The position numbers and the translations under genes were made by a program. Of a stretch of 64,000 nucleotides of DNA, positions 37,886 through 50,400 are shown one piece after another. The first letter of the stretch is position 1, and the number at the start of each line of letters is the position of its first letter. Source of the stretch: Synaphobranchus kaupii (Eukaryota; Chordata; Actinopteri; Anguilliformes; Synaphobranchidae); assembly GCA_029718625.1 (NCBI GenBank), contig CM056387.1:37519244-37583243 (forward strand), in the 5' to 3' direction. The notes under the pieces are model-generated. The model ran no database searches and was not told where the DNA came from. It worked only from the letters and a program-made list of their open reading frames with translations.

Positions 37886-38044
37886 CCTGCTCCAGCAATT
37901 CATCTTTCATGCAGGAAAAGGGGTGAGCACACAGCCAGAAAGCAAGTGTCACAGCTTTGTCAGAAACCTCTTCTCAATCCATTCAGGGAGTCCTTTTGTC
38001 TTTTTACGCCATTACACGCAACCTTCAATCCACACGAGGGAAGG

Positions 38045-38161
<117 letters not shown>

Positions 38162-38466
38162 AGACTGCTTCTTTTTTTTTTTTTTTCCTCAGCTGATTTT
38201 TAGTTGGTTTTTTTTCTTCCCATTCTTCGCGCTCCTGTTTTTTTGCGGGTTTGTCGTAGGCTGGCACTGCGCCTGTCTGTGCTCAGCTGTCACTCAGCGG
38301 TCGTCATGGCGAGGGCTGAGCCAAGTCCTTGGGCCAAGTGACTCATGACCCCAATATGGCCGGCACCGAAAGCTGTTTCCTGTGTCATCCTCCTCCCCCT
38401 CCCCCTCCTCCTCCTCATCCACAGCCGGTGATATTTTTGGTGTTAAACGCTTAATTAAAAAAAAAA

Positions 38467-38580
38467 TAATTCAGGTTAAGTACCTTGCTCAAGGGTACAA
38501 CGGCAGTGCCCTACCTAGGAATCGAACCCGCGCCCTTTCGGTTATAAGGCCTGTTTTTTAACCATTGTACTACACACATT
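38467..38580 (-). mobile_element. tRNA-derived SINE, truncated, minus strand
   Basis: Read on the minus strand it has tagtacaatggttaaaaaac, then a B-box gcgggttcgattcc, then gtacccttgagcaaggtac and ttaacctgaatt. This is the head and body of the same SINE type as 63342-63545; the 3' tail is missing. Confidence 0.8.
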
Positions 38581-40554
38581 CATCAGCAGCAGGCTCTGCT
38601 GTATCCTCGGCTGTTAAGTCAGGAGAACGCAGCCAGTCATGCGCGTGTGATGTCAGCAGCTGCTTTGCATGACATTGCAATGCGCAGGTCAGGCTCACAA
38701 AGGCTCCAGTTGGTGGAAGACGGTTCATTCGCAGGTCAACAGGTGGACTTCCAGGTGGCACCCAATCAGCCAATGGGCATCGCCGGTGCGCGGTGAGATG
38801 CTCTCATCCAAGCCTGAAACCCGCCCTTCCCTGGGTGATGCTTGCGCCAACTGCACATCAGCTCCGGCACAGGCCAGATTTCATACCAGACCGTGGGGCC
38901 CCGCCCATGTTACTGGAACAGCGTATTAACACGATGAGCCACCCAGCAGCCTGTGATACTACAACTTAATCAAAATAAAAAGTAAAAATTGTCAGTGGCC
39001 CCTGGGAATTCGGTCAGCTGAAATCCCGATATGTGCTGAAGAGGCAGTTTAGTGGAGTCTAAAGTAGTGTTCTTTTTTTTATCCAACTGTCAATCTGTCT
39101 CTTTGTGTGTCCCTATACTTGGCAACGGTTACACCCCCCCCCCCTCCCATTTTGATAGCATTACTCGTGCTGTTGTCTCACACCCCCGTCCCGTGCGGTC
39201 TGTACACTACGCTCTCGCCCCTGAGCTACTGGCTGTTCCCACATTACAGTCCACGCAGCGTCATACAAAATGGCTTGTGGAGATCAAAGAGGAGTCGCAT
39301 CTCTCACTGAGGACAACTGGTAACCTGCAGACACACAGTTTCTAGGGGGTGTTTGAACCGTCTTGAGCCAAGGAACCCTAGCTTACTCCCACTCTGACAC
39401 GGAGATAATAAGCCAACTGTGACCTGGAACTGTGGGCTCCCAGCCATAGTCAGGTACTGTCCCAGCTGCTGGATTCCGCCTGGATTCTGGCTCATGCGTA
39501 TACCAGCCAAGCCAGTTTGGCCAAATATAATGTTTTATTTTTATTTTTCTGCAATATAAAATTAATTTAAACCAGGGGGAAAATATTGGTACTTTCTGGC
39601 GATATCTGCTTATGCCCACTCCCAAATCCCTTTTTTTTTCTTTCTTTTTTTTTTTAAACAAGCGTGTCAACATTCTCCCAGTCCACATTCACTTCTTTGT
39701 TTTTCAAAAAAACAACAAAGAGCATTATTATTAATATATTCATCTAATTGTAACAAAGGAATTGAAATTAAATAAATGCATTTTATTCCCAACTGGAAAA
39801 GGCACGGCTTGGTCATGAAAATATTGAAAACGTTACTAACTTTTTTTTATTTTATTTTTTTTATATTCTTGTTCCAAGTCGCATACCTCAAACCTCAAGC
39901 GAACGATGATTTACAGCAATTTTGCCGCAGGGAACGTGTGCCGATCAACATATACACATTTTTAAGCTTCCCATCCATACCTGCCCTCCTCCCGAGTATT
40001 TTTTCCTGGCCTTTTTTGATTTTTACGGTGCACTATACCGGGACAAAAGCTCATTTTAGTAGCATTTTTGTGGATCTGTAATGGTGCCCTAGGGTGGGGT
40101 CGTGCACTCCCCCTGGGGTTCCTAGAAAGATTTAAAGAGATAGGATCTGTTTTTTTTATTTTTTTTTACATTTAGTGAAGAATAAAAAAATGGTTTAGAG
40201 ATGCTTGTTTTGTTTTTTTTTAAACCCCAAAAAGGCCATTTTGGAAATAGTTTCGTATTCTGCAGTAATTCTTACATCACCTGTTATGCGTTATCCTTTT
40301 CATAATCCCTCATGGTTCTTCTGCTTCCATATGTCTCTTATCCCTCCTGAGGATTATGTAGTTTTCTTAGCTTCACTCTCTCTCATACACACACAAACCC
40401 ACACAAACACACGCGCACACATTAGATTTGCTATTTTGCTTGCACTCGACTGGCCAGGGACGACAGCGTTGCGCTCGTGGTTATTGTACCATAGCTCCTA
40501 ATCTCTCAGCGACCGTCTTTGTGCTGCGGGGTACCCCGCCATTCCCGCCGCCTT

Positions 40555-40800
40555 AGCCAGAAAGCAAATGGCGAGCGCATTAGTATGGAAGGCAGCCATA
40601 TTTTTTCTTTTATGGAGATAATAATGCTCTGAGCCTTTTCCGAAAGGCAGGGGGGAGAAGCAGGGCTAATATAATGCACATTAAAACCAGTACCTTTTTT
40701 ATAACAAGTGGAAATAAATTGAAAGGTACTCTATCCTTCCAGCGCGTCTCTGGCAGACGGGCTTAATGAATTCTGAAATAGGTGACTTTTATTTCTTGCC
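40555..40800. promoter_or_regulatory. Candidate conserved non-coding element
   Basis: Non-repetitive block between repeats, with several TAAT-type cores (gcattagtat, ataataatgc, gcttaatgaattc) and no open frame. Appearance only. Confidence 0.3.
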
Positions 40801-40839
40801 GACTGTGCATAAAGATGCGATTTTCTGTCTCTCCCTCCC

Positions 40840-41000
40840 CCCCCTTGGCCCTCCTCCCTCTCTCTGCCTCTCTCTCCATCTCTCTTTCTCTCCCCATACC
40901 TCCCTACAAGCCTCCCTGTGTCTCCCTCGCCCCCCCCTCCCTCTCTCCCCCACTCTCTCTCTTCCTCTCTCTCATTCCTTCTCATTCTCTATGTCTCGTT
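40840..41000. repeat. CT-rich polypyrimidine tract
   Basis: Pyrimidine-rich repeat of CTCT and CCCTCC units. Confidence 0.85.
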
Positions 41001-41009
41001 TTCTGTCTG

Positions 41010-41180
41010 TCTGAGATAGGGATAGTGAAAATAATTGTACTTCATTAATTCTGAGTCTGGCTAGATGATAGCCATTTTAAACTGTGTTTGCCAATTAGGC
41101 AGTCTAAATTAAAAGTGACCTTGGGGTACTCTCTGCTCGCCTCTCGTCGCCTAATGAAGCCGTTGTCTAGAAACAGTCTA
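41010..41180. promoter_or_regulatory. Candidate conserved non-coding element
   Basis: Complex sequence with aataattgtacttcattaat, ccattttaaactg and tgccaattaggcagtc. It resembles vertebrate enhancer blocks but conservation is untested. Confidence 0.3.
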
Positions 41181-41664
41181 CTTTGTAATGTAAATCACTG
41201 GCGTATTTTTTTTGTTTTTCCTGCTCTCCACACATTCAATTTACTACTCTTAGTTCAGAGGTATGGAGGGGAAAATTAAAAAGGAACCAAAAAAAAAACG
41301 AATAAAATAGAAAAATTAAAACAGGAAAAAAAAAAAGAGCAACAAACCTCTTAGATTTCATTTCCATATTTTTTTGTTCTGATTCTATGAATCGCGCGCC
41401 TAAAAACGGGGGTTTACCGTTCCGATTAACCCCCAGAGCTTCCGCTGGCGGCCGCCGCTATAGAAGGGCCCCGTCTTCAGAGAGAAGACGGTGCTGGGAG
41501 CCGGCGCTCAGCCCGCGCAGACACGCGTCTTTGTTTAGCGACATGTCAGTTAATTAGCGAGGCTCATGCAGCCGCCAGGCGGCCGCGACTGCTCGTTTGA
41601 AAGCCTGAGATTCCGAGCGACTCCAAACTGCTGCTGCTGCAGGGCCCAACACGTGTGCCGGCGT

Positions 41665-41712
41665 TGCCCCCGTGTGTGTGTGTGTACGTGTCGGTGTGTG
41701 TGTGTGCGTGTC

Positions 41713-41743
<31 letters not shown>

Positions 41744-41745
41744 TT
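41665..41745. repeat. (GT)n microsatellite
   Basis: Imperfect GT repeat. Confidence 0.95.
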
Positions 41746-42164
41746 GGAATGACTGGAATGACTGTCCTTGTTTTGTGGTCCCGTATGCTTCCATTGTACC
41801 TGTACTACAAGGCTTTTTTCTGCTTGCTGTGTGACTTAGTTATTGCTAATGTATGTGACGGTGTAGCGTTGTGTGTACCAGCCTTTGATGGCCATGTAAG
41901 CAACATCAAAGTAAGATTATTAATTATAATGGAAATAATAATAATAATTGTGTCAATATTGTGTCTTTTGATGTTACAAACTGCAACCATGCTCTGTAGC
42001 CAGTGCTGAATGGTGTCATTGTCACCAGCAGGCTGTTTTTAGGGTGTGTGTGTGTGTGTTGGGGGGGGGGGGGGTTCAGAGGAAGAAAACCCAATTCCAT
42101 TCTTTGGGATGAACTTCTTGGGATGTTATGGCTGTTGTGCAAATAGTCAGATTGTCTTAGCTAG

Positions 42165-42280
42165 GGGACGGAGAAAGAAATTGAGAGAGGGAGGAAGAGA
42201 GAAAGAGATAGGGCAGAATAAAGAAATGGGGTGGGAGAGAGCGATATCGGGGGAGAGGGAGAGAGAGAGAGAGGGGGGAC
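42165..42280. repeat. GA-rich purine tract
   Basis: Purine-rich GAGA/GGGAGA sequence with few interruptions. Confidence 0.85.
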
Positions 42281-42654
42281 AAGGAAGACATCGGGAAGCT
42301 TGGGAATGCAAGAGAAGGAGAGATGGAGTGAGTGTGAATTGAAATGCAGAGCAGAGAAACGGTGGCTGATCACTCTGTTTGGGAGGCTAATTGAAGAAAA
42401 GGTGCAGCAGTTGTTCCTCTCTGCTTGCCCAATCACTCAGGCTCTGATTACCCTTAAATAGGGAGCCTCTAATGAGTGCTTTGGATGAATTGTTGTCTTT
42501 TTTTAAGGTGGGAGAGAAGGGGAGGTGGTATGGAGAGAGTAGGAGGGTTAAGGGGGTATGGAGGGAGGAGCAGGGGAGATTTAAGGGGGGGGGGGGGCAG
42601 AGGGAGTGGCACGGGGGACGTATGGGAAAGAGGTATGCAGCTGCCATTCACACA

Positions 42655-42765
42655 TGATTGACTTCAACCTTTTCAAGTGCAAAGTAAACCTGCCCACGTT
42701 TCTGCACTTTTTAATCAATATTCATCGCTCCTTGAAAGCTTCTAATTAAAAAAGAAAAGGTGGGA
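42655..42765. promoter_or_regulatory. Candidate conserved non-coding element
   Basis: atgattgacttcaacctttt, tttttaatcaatattcatcg and gcttctaattaaaaaag form a compact AT-core-rich block next to GA and G repeats. Appearance only. Confidence 0.25.
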
Positions 42766-43486
42766 AAAGGGAGAAGAAAAAAGCAGTGAACGGGAAGGGA
42801 AATGTTCTGGCTTTTCTGTCTTCGTACGTCACTTTTTTAATTAATGCTTTTTATCTAATATTTCATTTTGTAATAACGCTTTCTTAATTTTTTTTATTGT
42901 ATGTTTCATAACATGAATCGAATAGGAAAGCCTGCACATTCTTTATGGCTCCTTTGCTTTCTGTCTTTCACAAGCCATGTATCCCAGCATGCCGTTTGTT
43001 CAATGACAACATCGCTCCGCACCCCTACTCTCCATGCAAGGAAGAATGATTTAATTAGCTATCCTAATAAGCTTTTCAGCTGGCCAAGGTAGGCCTCTCA
43101 GCCCATCTCACTAATTGGCTGCAGCAGTAGTTTCTACTTTCAGCGTATGACAAAATACCAGTGCTGATCAAAGTGTAAATTCCCGAAATGGTAAATAAGT
43201 TTTTTTTTTTTTTTTTTTCTTCTTTTTAAAGAGATTATATTTGTGTTGGAGTACAAGAACGTTTGAACAGCCCCAAGCCTCATGGAAAACCACATAGATA
43301 TTTTTTGAGTTCTTATTATTTGCAGTTTGTTGTGTATTCTCATTATTTGTGTGTGTATGTGTGGGTGTGTGTATGCATGTGTGTGGGTCTCTGTCTGTTT
43401 TGCAGGAAGTTGTCAACTTCTGTGAAACCGTTCCTGGTGGAATAGCATAATTAACCCATGGGCGTACCTTGCGTTTGATTTTCCAG

Positions 43487-43610
43487 GTGGCAGCGTCAGA
43501 GGTTCTGCCAGCGAGCATGTTCATACCAGTCCCAGCGCCCGAGCGAGATGGGCAGAACCCGCCGCAGACTGTAGGCACCTCCATCTCCGATGACGTCAGG
43601 AAACAGACAG
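43487..43610 (+). CDS. zfhx3: zfhx3 coding exon, linker (probably human exon 8)
   Basis: This 124-base exon follows the acceptor gattttccag and precedes the donor acag|gtcagt. It encodes residues 113-153 plus one base of the next codon. The segment VLPASMFIPVPAPERDG aligns with the human linker that reads roughly MVMPSSMFLPAAVPDRDG; the remainder is poorly conserved acidic and polar linker. There is no finger. Reading through into the following intron meets a stop at 43667-43669, so intron retention would truncate the protein before any homeodomain. Support comes from the phase match on both sides and the aligned motif. Confidence 0.88.
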
Positions 43611-43785
43611 GTCAGTGCCGTCTGCCCTGCGGTCTGTGCCCCACCATCAATCACATCTGCTCATTATAGGGTTTAGTTTATTACAGGCCTCAGTGGTGAC
43701 TTGTAAAACGTCTTTACACAGCTACACTCTGCCTCTTGCATTGAAATTCTGAGAATGAGATGACGTCACCACCTGAAGGGGCGAG

Positions 43786-43828
<43 letters not shown>

Positions 43829-44214
43829 GGGGGGGGGAGGGGGGACAGGGAATTAAAAGGTCTGTGAAAGAAAGGGAAAATATACATATGCATTCTCAGA
43901 AAATCTTTCCTTTTTGAAAAAATTATGAAAACAGTGGTGCTGACATGCCAGTGGGGGTCAGACATTCATTAGTGAGTCACAGCCACCCTTCACAATAGAG
44001 AGGTGGGGGGAAATGCATGTCCCGTTTTCTGTAGGAAAACTGGGAATTAATTATTACATTGCTGTCCCTCAAGGACTACACCTCCCTGAACCCCCCTCCC
44101 TACATTCTAAATATTCTGTGTGGAAATTAAATCCTGCTACACAAGAAGACACCTGTGTTGGGGACACACATATTCACATGCGTTTTTTGTTTTATTTAAA
44201 ACATTTTCTGGCAG
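43611..44214 (+). other. zfhx3: zfhx3 intron (604 bp)
   Basis: Donor gtcagt, acceptor tctggcag. It contains a GT/G microsatellite (43789-43840). The last 202 bases are open in the frame of the following exon from an ATG at 44013, but I treat them as intron. Confidence 0.9.
43789..43840. repeat. (GT)n followed by G run
   Basis: Perfect GT repeat passing into G11. Confidence 0.95.
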
Positions 44215-47200
44215 AGAGTTCAGAAGCCGAGCCTGAGAAAGCAGCCCCGCCTCCCCCAGAGCTTGCCGAAGCCCGCGCAACCCCCCTGGAGGAGCAGCAG
44301 CAGACGAAAGAGGACTCAGCCGGCTTCCTGTGCTGGAAGAAAAGCTGTAACCAGGTCTTCAAGTCCTCCAACGCCCTCCAGATGCACTTCAACGAGGTCC
44401 ACAACAAGAGGCCGCAGCTCCCTGTCTCGGACCGGCATGTCTACAAGTACCGCTGCAACCAGTGCAGCCTGGCCTTCAAGACAGTGGAGAAGCTGCAGCT
44501 ACACTCGCAGTACCACGTCATCAGGGCGGCCACCATGTGCTGCCTCTGCCAGCGCAGCTTCAGAACCCTGCAGGCCCTGAAGAAGCACCTGGAGACCAGC
44601 CACCTGGAACTGAGCGAGGCCGACATCCAGCAGCTCTACGGAGGCCTGCTGATGAACGGTGACCTCATGGTCATGGGCGACCCGTCGCTCGGGGAAGACC
44701 AGGGCCCACTCGGCGAGGACGACAAAGAAGGAGATGAGAGCGATCCGGAGGAGAAGCAGAGCCCAACCGGCAGCGACTCCGGCTCCATTCAGGAGGATTG
44801 TGGGTTGGAACCAAAGCGCGCTCTGCCCTTCAGGAAGGGGCCCAACTTCACCATGGAGAAGTTCCTGGACCCATCCAGGCCTTTCAAGTGCACGGTGTGC
44901 AAAGAATCGTTCACCCAGAAGAACATCCTCTTGGTCCACTACAACTCTGTCTCGCACTTGCACAAGGTGAAACGTGCCCTGCAGGAGTCTACCACTGGCC
45001 ATCCTGAGCCCACCAGCAGCCCAGACAACAAGCCTTTCAAGTGCAGCACTTGCAATGTGGCGTACAGCCAGAGCTCCACTTTGGAGATTCACATGCGCTC
45101 TGTCCTCCACCAGACCAAAGCCCGCGCGGCTAAACTCGAAGCAGCGGGGACCTCGACTAGCTCCATTGGCACTTTGGGCGGAAGCGGAGGGGGCTCCTCC
45201 GTAGGGACATCGGCCTCCAGCCCCAGCCCTGCCACCAACTCGACGACCACTGTGAGCAACAGCTCTTCGTCCTCTGTGCAGACTGTGCAGAGCATTCTGG
45301 GAGGTGGCCACACGAGTCAGTCCCATGGCATGGACAGCCTCGGAAACTCCACGGCGGCTTGCCATCCCTCCCCGTCCGAAAACCACGACTCAAAAAAGAA
45401 GAAGTTTGTGGACATGCTGTCCTCGAGGACCCAAGCACAGCAGCTACAGCAGCAGCAACAGCAGCAGCAGCAACAGCAGCAACAACAGCAACAACAACAG
45501 CAGCAGCTGGCCCAGGCCCAGGCCCATGCCCAGGCACAGCTACAACAGGAGCTCCAACAGCAAGCCGCCCTCCTCCAGTCCCAGCTTTTCAACCCAGCAC
45601 TCCTTCAGCACTTCCCCATGACAACAGAGGCTCTTCTCCCACTGCAACAGCAGCAGCTGCTCTTCCCCTTCTATATCCCTGGGGCAGAGTTTCAGCTGAA
45701 CCCAGAGATCAACCTCAACAGCTCCGCACTTAACTTGGCTGGCTCCTCCACCTCCTCCCTGCTGGAGGACTTGAAGAACTCTGCCCAGCAGGCTCAACAG
45801 AGCTGTCTGCAGCAGCAGCTGCTTCACCACCACCTGCAGCAGCAGGTGCACTCCCAGGCTCAGGGCCAGATGGCCCTGCTCCAGCAGAATGCCTCGCTCC
45901 TGCACCAGACAGAAAAAAAACCCAAACCCACTCATCACAGCGAGAAAGATCGAGATGGACAGAGGGACAAAGAGGTGACTGAGAAGGTGGAAGACCACCA
46001 ATCCAAAGATGGCGTGGACAGTATTAAATCTAAAGAGAAGAAAGATCAGTCACAGACTGTTAACCACGACCCTGGCTTTCCACCACCCAGGATTGCTTCT
46101 GATGCTCGAGGAAATGCCACCAAAGCCCTTTTGGAGAACTTTGGGTTTGAGCTGGTCATCCAGTACAATGAGAACAAGCAGAAGGTGCAGAAAAAGTTGA
46201 CTGGGATCGGACCTGTGGGGCCAAGTTTGCCGGCTGGAATCTGCAGGGTGGTGGATCGCGTCGAGGGGCTAGAGAAGCTGGAGTGTGAGGCATGTGGCAA
46301 GCTCTTCTCCAACATCCTGATCCTGAAGAGTCATCAGGAGCACATCCACCAGGCTTTCTTCCCGTTTCCTAGTTTGGAGAGATTTGCCAAGGAGTACAGG
46401 GAGCAGTATGACAAACAGTACCCCCTGAGGCCCCAGACTCCTGAGACTGCACCTCCCCCACCTCCACCTCCTCCACCTCCACCCCAACCACAGCGAGCCC
46501 CCACACCAAATATTCCCGTCTCTACCCCATCTCTGACGCCACCAGCCGTTCCTCCCCCACAGCCCCCAGTTTCTATGGCTCAAATCCCTATGCCAATGGA
46601 CCTACCTCTCTTCTCTCCCCTTATGATGCAGTCCATGTCTCTGCAGTCTTTGCCCACTCAGATCCCTGCTCAGCTATCCTCTGTGGAGCCCGGTCTGGCC
46701 TCTGACCTGGCCCAGCTCTACCAGCAGCAGCTCACCCCGGCCATGCTGCAGCAGCAGCAGAACAAGAGACCGCGGACACGCATCGCAGATGACCAGTTGA
46801 GGGTCCTGCGACAGTACTTTGACATCAACAACTCCCCAAATGAGGACCAGATCAAGGAGATGGCCGACAAATCCGGCCTTCCCCAGAAAGTGATCAAGCA
46901 CTGGTTCCGCAACACCCTTTTCAAAGAGCGCCAGCGCAACAAGGATTCACCTTATAACTTCAATAACCCACCCATCACTACCCTGGAAGACACCAAAGTT
47001 GATTCCAAGCCACCATCCCCCGAGCCTCAGCGACATGAGTATTATGGGAGCAAGAGGTCCTCAAGAACAAGGTTCACTGATTACCAGCTTAGGGTGCTGC
47101 AAGACTTCTTTGATGCTAATGCCTACCCTAAAGATGATGAATTTGAGCAGCTTTCCAACCTGCTGAGTCTACCGACTCGGGTCATTGTTGTGTGGTTCCA

Positions 47201-49776
47201 GAACGCCCGGCAGAAAGCCCGCAAGAACTATGAGAACCAGGGAGAGGGAGGCAAGGAAGGCGAGCGACGGGAGCTGTCCAATGACCGCTATATCCGCACC
47301 ACAAATCTGAATTACCAGTGCAAGAAGTGCAGTCTGGTCTTCCAGCGCATCTTTGACCTCATCAAGCACCAAAAGAAGCTTTGCTACAAAGACGAGGATG
47401 AGGAAGGGCTGTACGATAGCCAAAATGAGGACTCGATGGACTTCTCAAATGAATACTACACCCCGACCGGCTCCTCCTGCCATACCCCCATGCCCTCCTC
47501 CTCCAGCTTGTGCCCACTGCCCCCGTCCACTTCAGCCTTCTCCCACTTGGCCTCGTCCTCAGAGAAGGAGGAGGCCTCGCCTGCAAACACGTCAAACGTG
47601 TTCAACGAGAAGCCCAAGCACTCGGCCGAGACACCCTCAAAGCCGCGGGAGAACCAGGTGACTATCAAGCAGGAGAGTCCGCAGCCACAACAGCACCCGC
47701 CACCACCCCTGCAAGTGGAGACACAGCAGCCGAGGCCATCTCCACGCGAGGAGAAGTCCCAGTCCACTCCAAAGACCCCCAAGCTCCACTCTCTGTTTCC
47801 TTCCCAGCAAAAGCAGCAGTGTGGTCCCACTATATCCCAGGCCAGCCCAGCTCCTTCGCAGAGCTCCCACATGACGCTCAATCCTCTCCTCACATCGCCC
47901 TCCCAGCAGCAGCAGCAGCAGCAGCTTGCTCAGCAGTTGATCCCTTACCAGTGCGACCAGTGCAAGCTGGGATTCCCCTCCTTTGAGCACTGGCAGGAGC
48001 ATCAGCAGCTTCACTTTCTCACAGTGCAGAACCAGTTCATTCACCCCCAGTTCCTAGACCGTCCCATGGATATGCCCTTCATGTTGTTTGACCCCAGCAA
48101 TCCCCTGCTGGCCAGCCAGCTGCTCTCTGGGGCTATGCCGCAGATGCCCACCAGCTCCGCCACCTCCCCCTCCACCCCCACCTCCACCATGAACTCCCTC
48201 AAGAGGAAACTGGAGGAAAAAGCAGGCACCAGTCCTGGGGAAAATGACAGCACACACAGCGGGGAGGAGCCCCAAAGGGACAAGCGGCTCAGAACAACTA
48301 TCACGCCAGAGCAGCTGGAGATCCTGTACCAAAAGTACCTGCTGGACTCCAACCCCACCCGCAAGATGCTGGACCACATCGCCCATGAGGTGGGTCTAAA
48401 AAAGAGGGTGGTGCAGGTGTGGTTTCAGAACACCAGAGCCAGGGAGAGGAAAGGGCAGTTTCGCGCCGTCGGGCCCGCTCAGGCTCACCGACGCTGCCCA
48501 TTTTGTCGTGCCCTGTTCAAGGCAAAGACTGCCTTAGAGGCCCACATTCGCTCACGCCACTGGCACGAAGCCAAGCGCGCAGGCTACAACCTGTCTCTTG
48601 CTGGAATGTTCCCTGATCACGAAGGGATGCAGTTGAAGATGGATCCTCTGGACATTTCCAGCTCTCCGCAACCCCCATCCTCCAACAATGATGGACAGTG
48701 CTCCTCTCTCTCACCAGTGAGCAAAAGCATGGATCTTTCTCCTCGGGCTCTGCTGAGCCCAACATCCATCAAGGTAGAAGGAATGGAGGACTTTGAAAGT
48801 CCCATCATGTCGTCAGTCAACTTGAGCTTCGATCACAACAAGTTAGACAATGATGACTGCTCCTCTGTAAACACAGCCATCACAGACACCACCACTGGGG
48901 ATGAGGCAAATGCAGACATCGACAGTGCGGATGCAAAGCACAGTCATAACAGCAGTGACTTTCTGTCCAAGTCCGGGGGGGCACCCCCTTCTGCCGAAAA
49001 TGACGACCAGATGTCTTCAGGTCTGGTGAGCCCTGCAACGAGTTACTATGCCAGGGACTTTGAAAATGAGGCTGTGGTGGAATACAGTGAGACCTCAAGT
49101 ATGGCAGACCCCTGCTCACCAAGCCCTGGGGCTTCAGGAAGCAGGAGCATCGATAGTGGCGACCGGCCAGGCCAAAAGCGTTTCCGAACACAGATGAGCA
49201 ATCTCCAGCTGAAAGTGCTGAAGTCCTGTTTCAACGACTACAGAACTCCCACCATGCTGGAATGTGAGGTCCTTGGCAACGACATCGGACTCCCAAAGAG
49301 GGTGGTTCAGGTGTGGTTCCAGAACGCCCGTGCCAAGGAGAAGAAGGCCAAGCTCAGCATGGCCAAGCATTTCGGCATCAACCAGACGTCCTACGAGGGA
49401 CCCAAGACGGAATGCACTCTGTGCGGGGTCAAGTACAGCGCCCGGCATTCGGTGCGAGACCATATCTTCTCCCTGCAGCACATCCACAAGGTGAAGGACA
49501 CCATCGGTAGCCAGCTGGACAAGGAGAAGGAGTACTTTGACCCAGCCACGGTCCGCCAGCTAATGGCTCAGCAGGAAATGGACCGTATCAAGAAAGCTAA
49601 CGAGGTGCTGGGACTGGCGCAGCAGCAAGCCATGCAGCAGCAAGGGCTCTTCGACAGCCCCGCTCTGCAGGCTCTGAACCTCTCGGCAGGCTACAACGCC
49701 TTACAGGGGATCCCCCCTGTCCTTCTGCCGGGGGTTAGCAACCCTTCCTTACCGGGATTCACTTCATCAAACACAG
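44215..49776 (+). CDS. zfhx3: zfhx3 giant coding exon: zinc fingers and all four homeodomains (probably human exon 9)
   Basis: This 5562-base uninterrupted exon encodes residues 154-2007, starting after tctggcag and ending at acacag|gtagtg. C2H2 fingers lie at residues 193-216, 232-254, 262-283, 377-401 and 428-452. A glutamine-rich segment with a pure run of 20 Q follows at 45447-45506. There is a further finger at 844-865 and a proline-rich region. Homeodomains are at 1003-1062, 1100-1159, 1509-1568 and 1807-1866. Fingers between and after them lie at 1187-1210 (ending HQKKLC, a C2HC form), 1398-1420, 1581-1602 and 1887-1909. N51 is kept in all four homeodomains; homeodomain 1 has WFRN with R50 and L53. 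Two SUMO-type motifs are visible, IKQE (47664-47675) and IKVE (48768-48779). ZFHX3 is a nuclear transcription factor that binds AT-rich sites and acts in neuronal differentiation, circadian timing and cell-cycle control. Order, spacing and sequence match the human protein closely. Confidence 0.98.
45447..45506 (+). repeat. zfhx3: Coding CAG/CAA repeat, 20 glutamines
   Basis: Twenty consecutive Gln codons mixing CAG and CAA, followed by a Q/A/L-rich segment. Human ZFHX3 has a polyQ tract at the equivalent place. Confidence 0.95.
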
Positions 49777-50217
49777 GTAGTGTATGTCAGTAACCGCTAC
49801 ATCACAGGGCTCACAGATAAGATTCTCCTTCACATTTATCTGGACCACTATTCGGATACCACTTCAGAACCACACAATACTACTGTACTAAAATTTAAGT
49901 GTAATTATTAGCCAGAGGAAAACTCACATATTTGGATTCTAACGTTTAGCATTACTACATTTTCGGATATTCCTGTTTTAAAAAATACTTTGTCCTTATT
50001 GAATGTGATGTACACATGAAGCGGGGAAAAAATAAATTTTTCTCTGAACAGTATTGGTCATTTTAGTCAAACTAGTTCAGTCTACTGTAATGCATTTATT
50101 TTTCTTCTTGCCATAATGTAAAAACCATGCAGCACAGTCAGGGGGATGAGGTGGTCAGGAAGATAAATAATGGATAATTCTTCATCTTGTGTAAAAAATA
50201 TAACAAAATATTGATGT

Positions 50218-50400
50218 AGCGAGACGTGTGGAGCAGTCCGTAGGGCGGTCAACTCTCAAGCCATATGCGAGTCCCCCCCACCATGGCATTTGTGGTCCCT
50301 TCTCTATTCGGTTGCCCTCTCTGCTTTCTACCTGTTTGAATAAAGCCAAAAATATAAAAGGAAGGTGGACTTCCCTGCTCTCCTTTTTAAAAATAAATGG
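50218..50400 (+). mobile_element. Probable tRNA-derived SINE in last intron
   Basis: The tRNA-like head is tgtggagcagtccgtagggc, ggtcaactctcaagcc and a B-box-like gcgagtccccc. The tail contains tctgctttctacctg and ttgaataaagccaaaaata, like teleost SINEs ending in an AATAAAG-containing tail. It is a different type from the other SINEs here. It supplies AATAAA at 50339-50344. Confidence 0.5.

Noticed and set aside
44499..45386. 295-codon minus-strand frame within the giant exon
   Set aside because: Antisense shadow of the GC-rich zfhx3 coding sequence; the plus frame has clear fingers and homeodomains.
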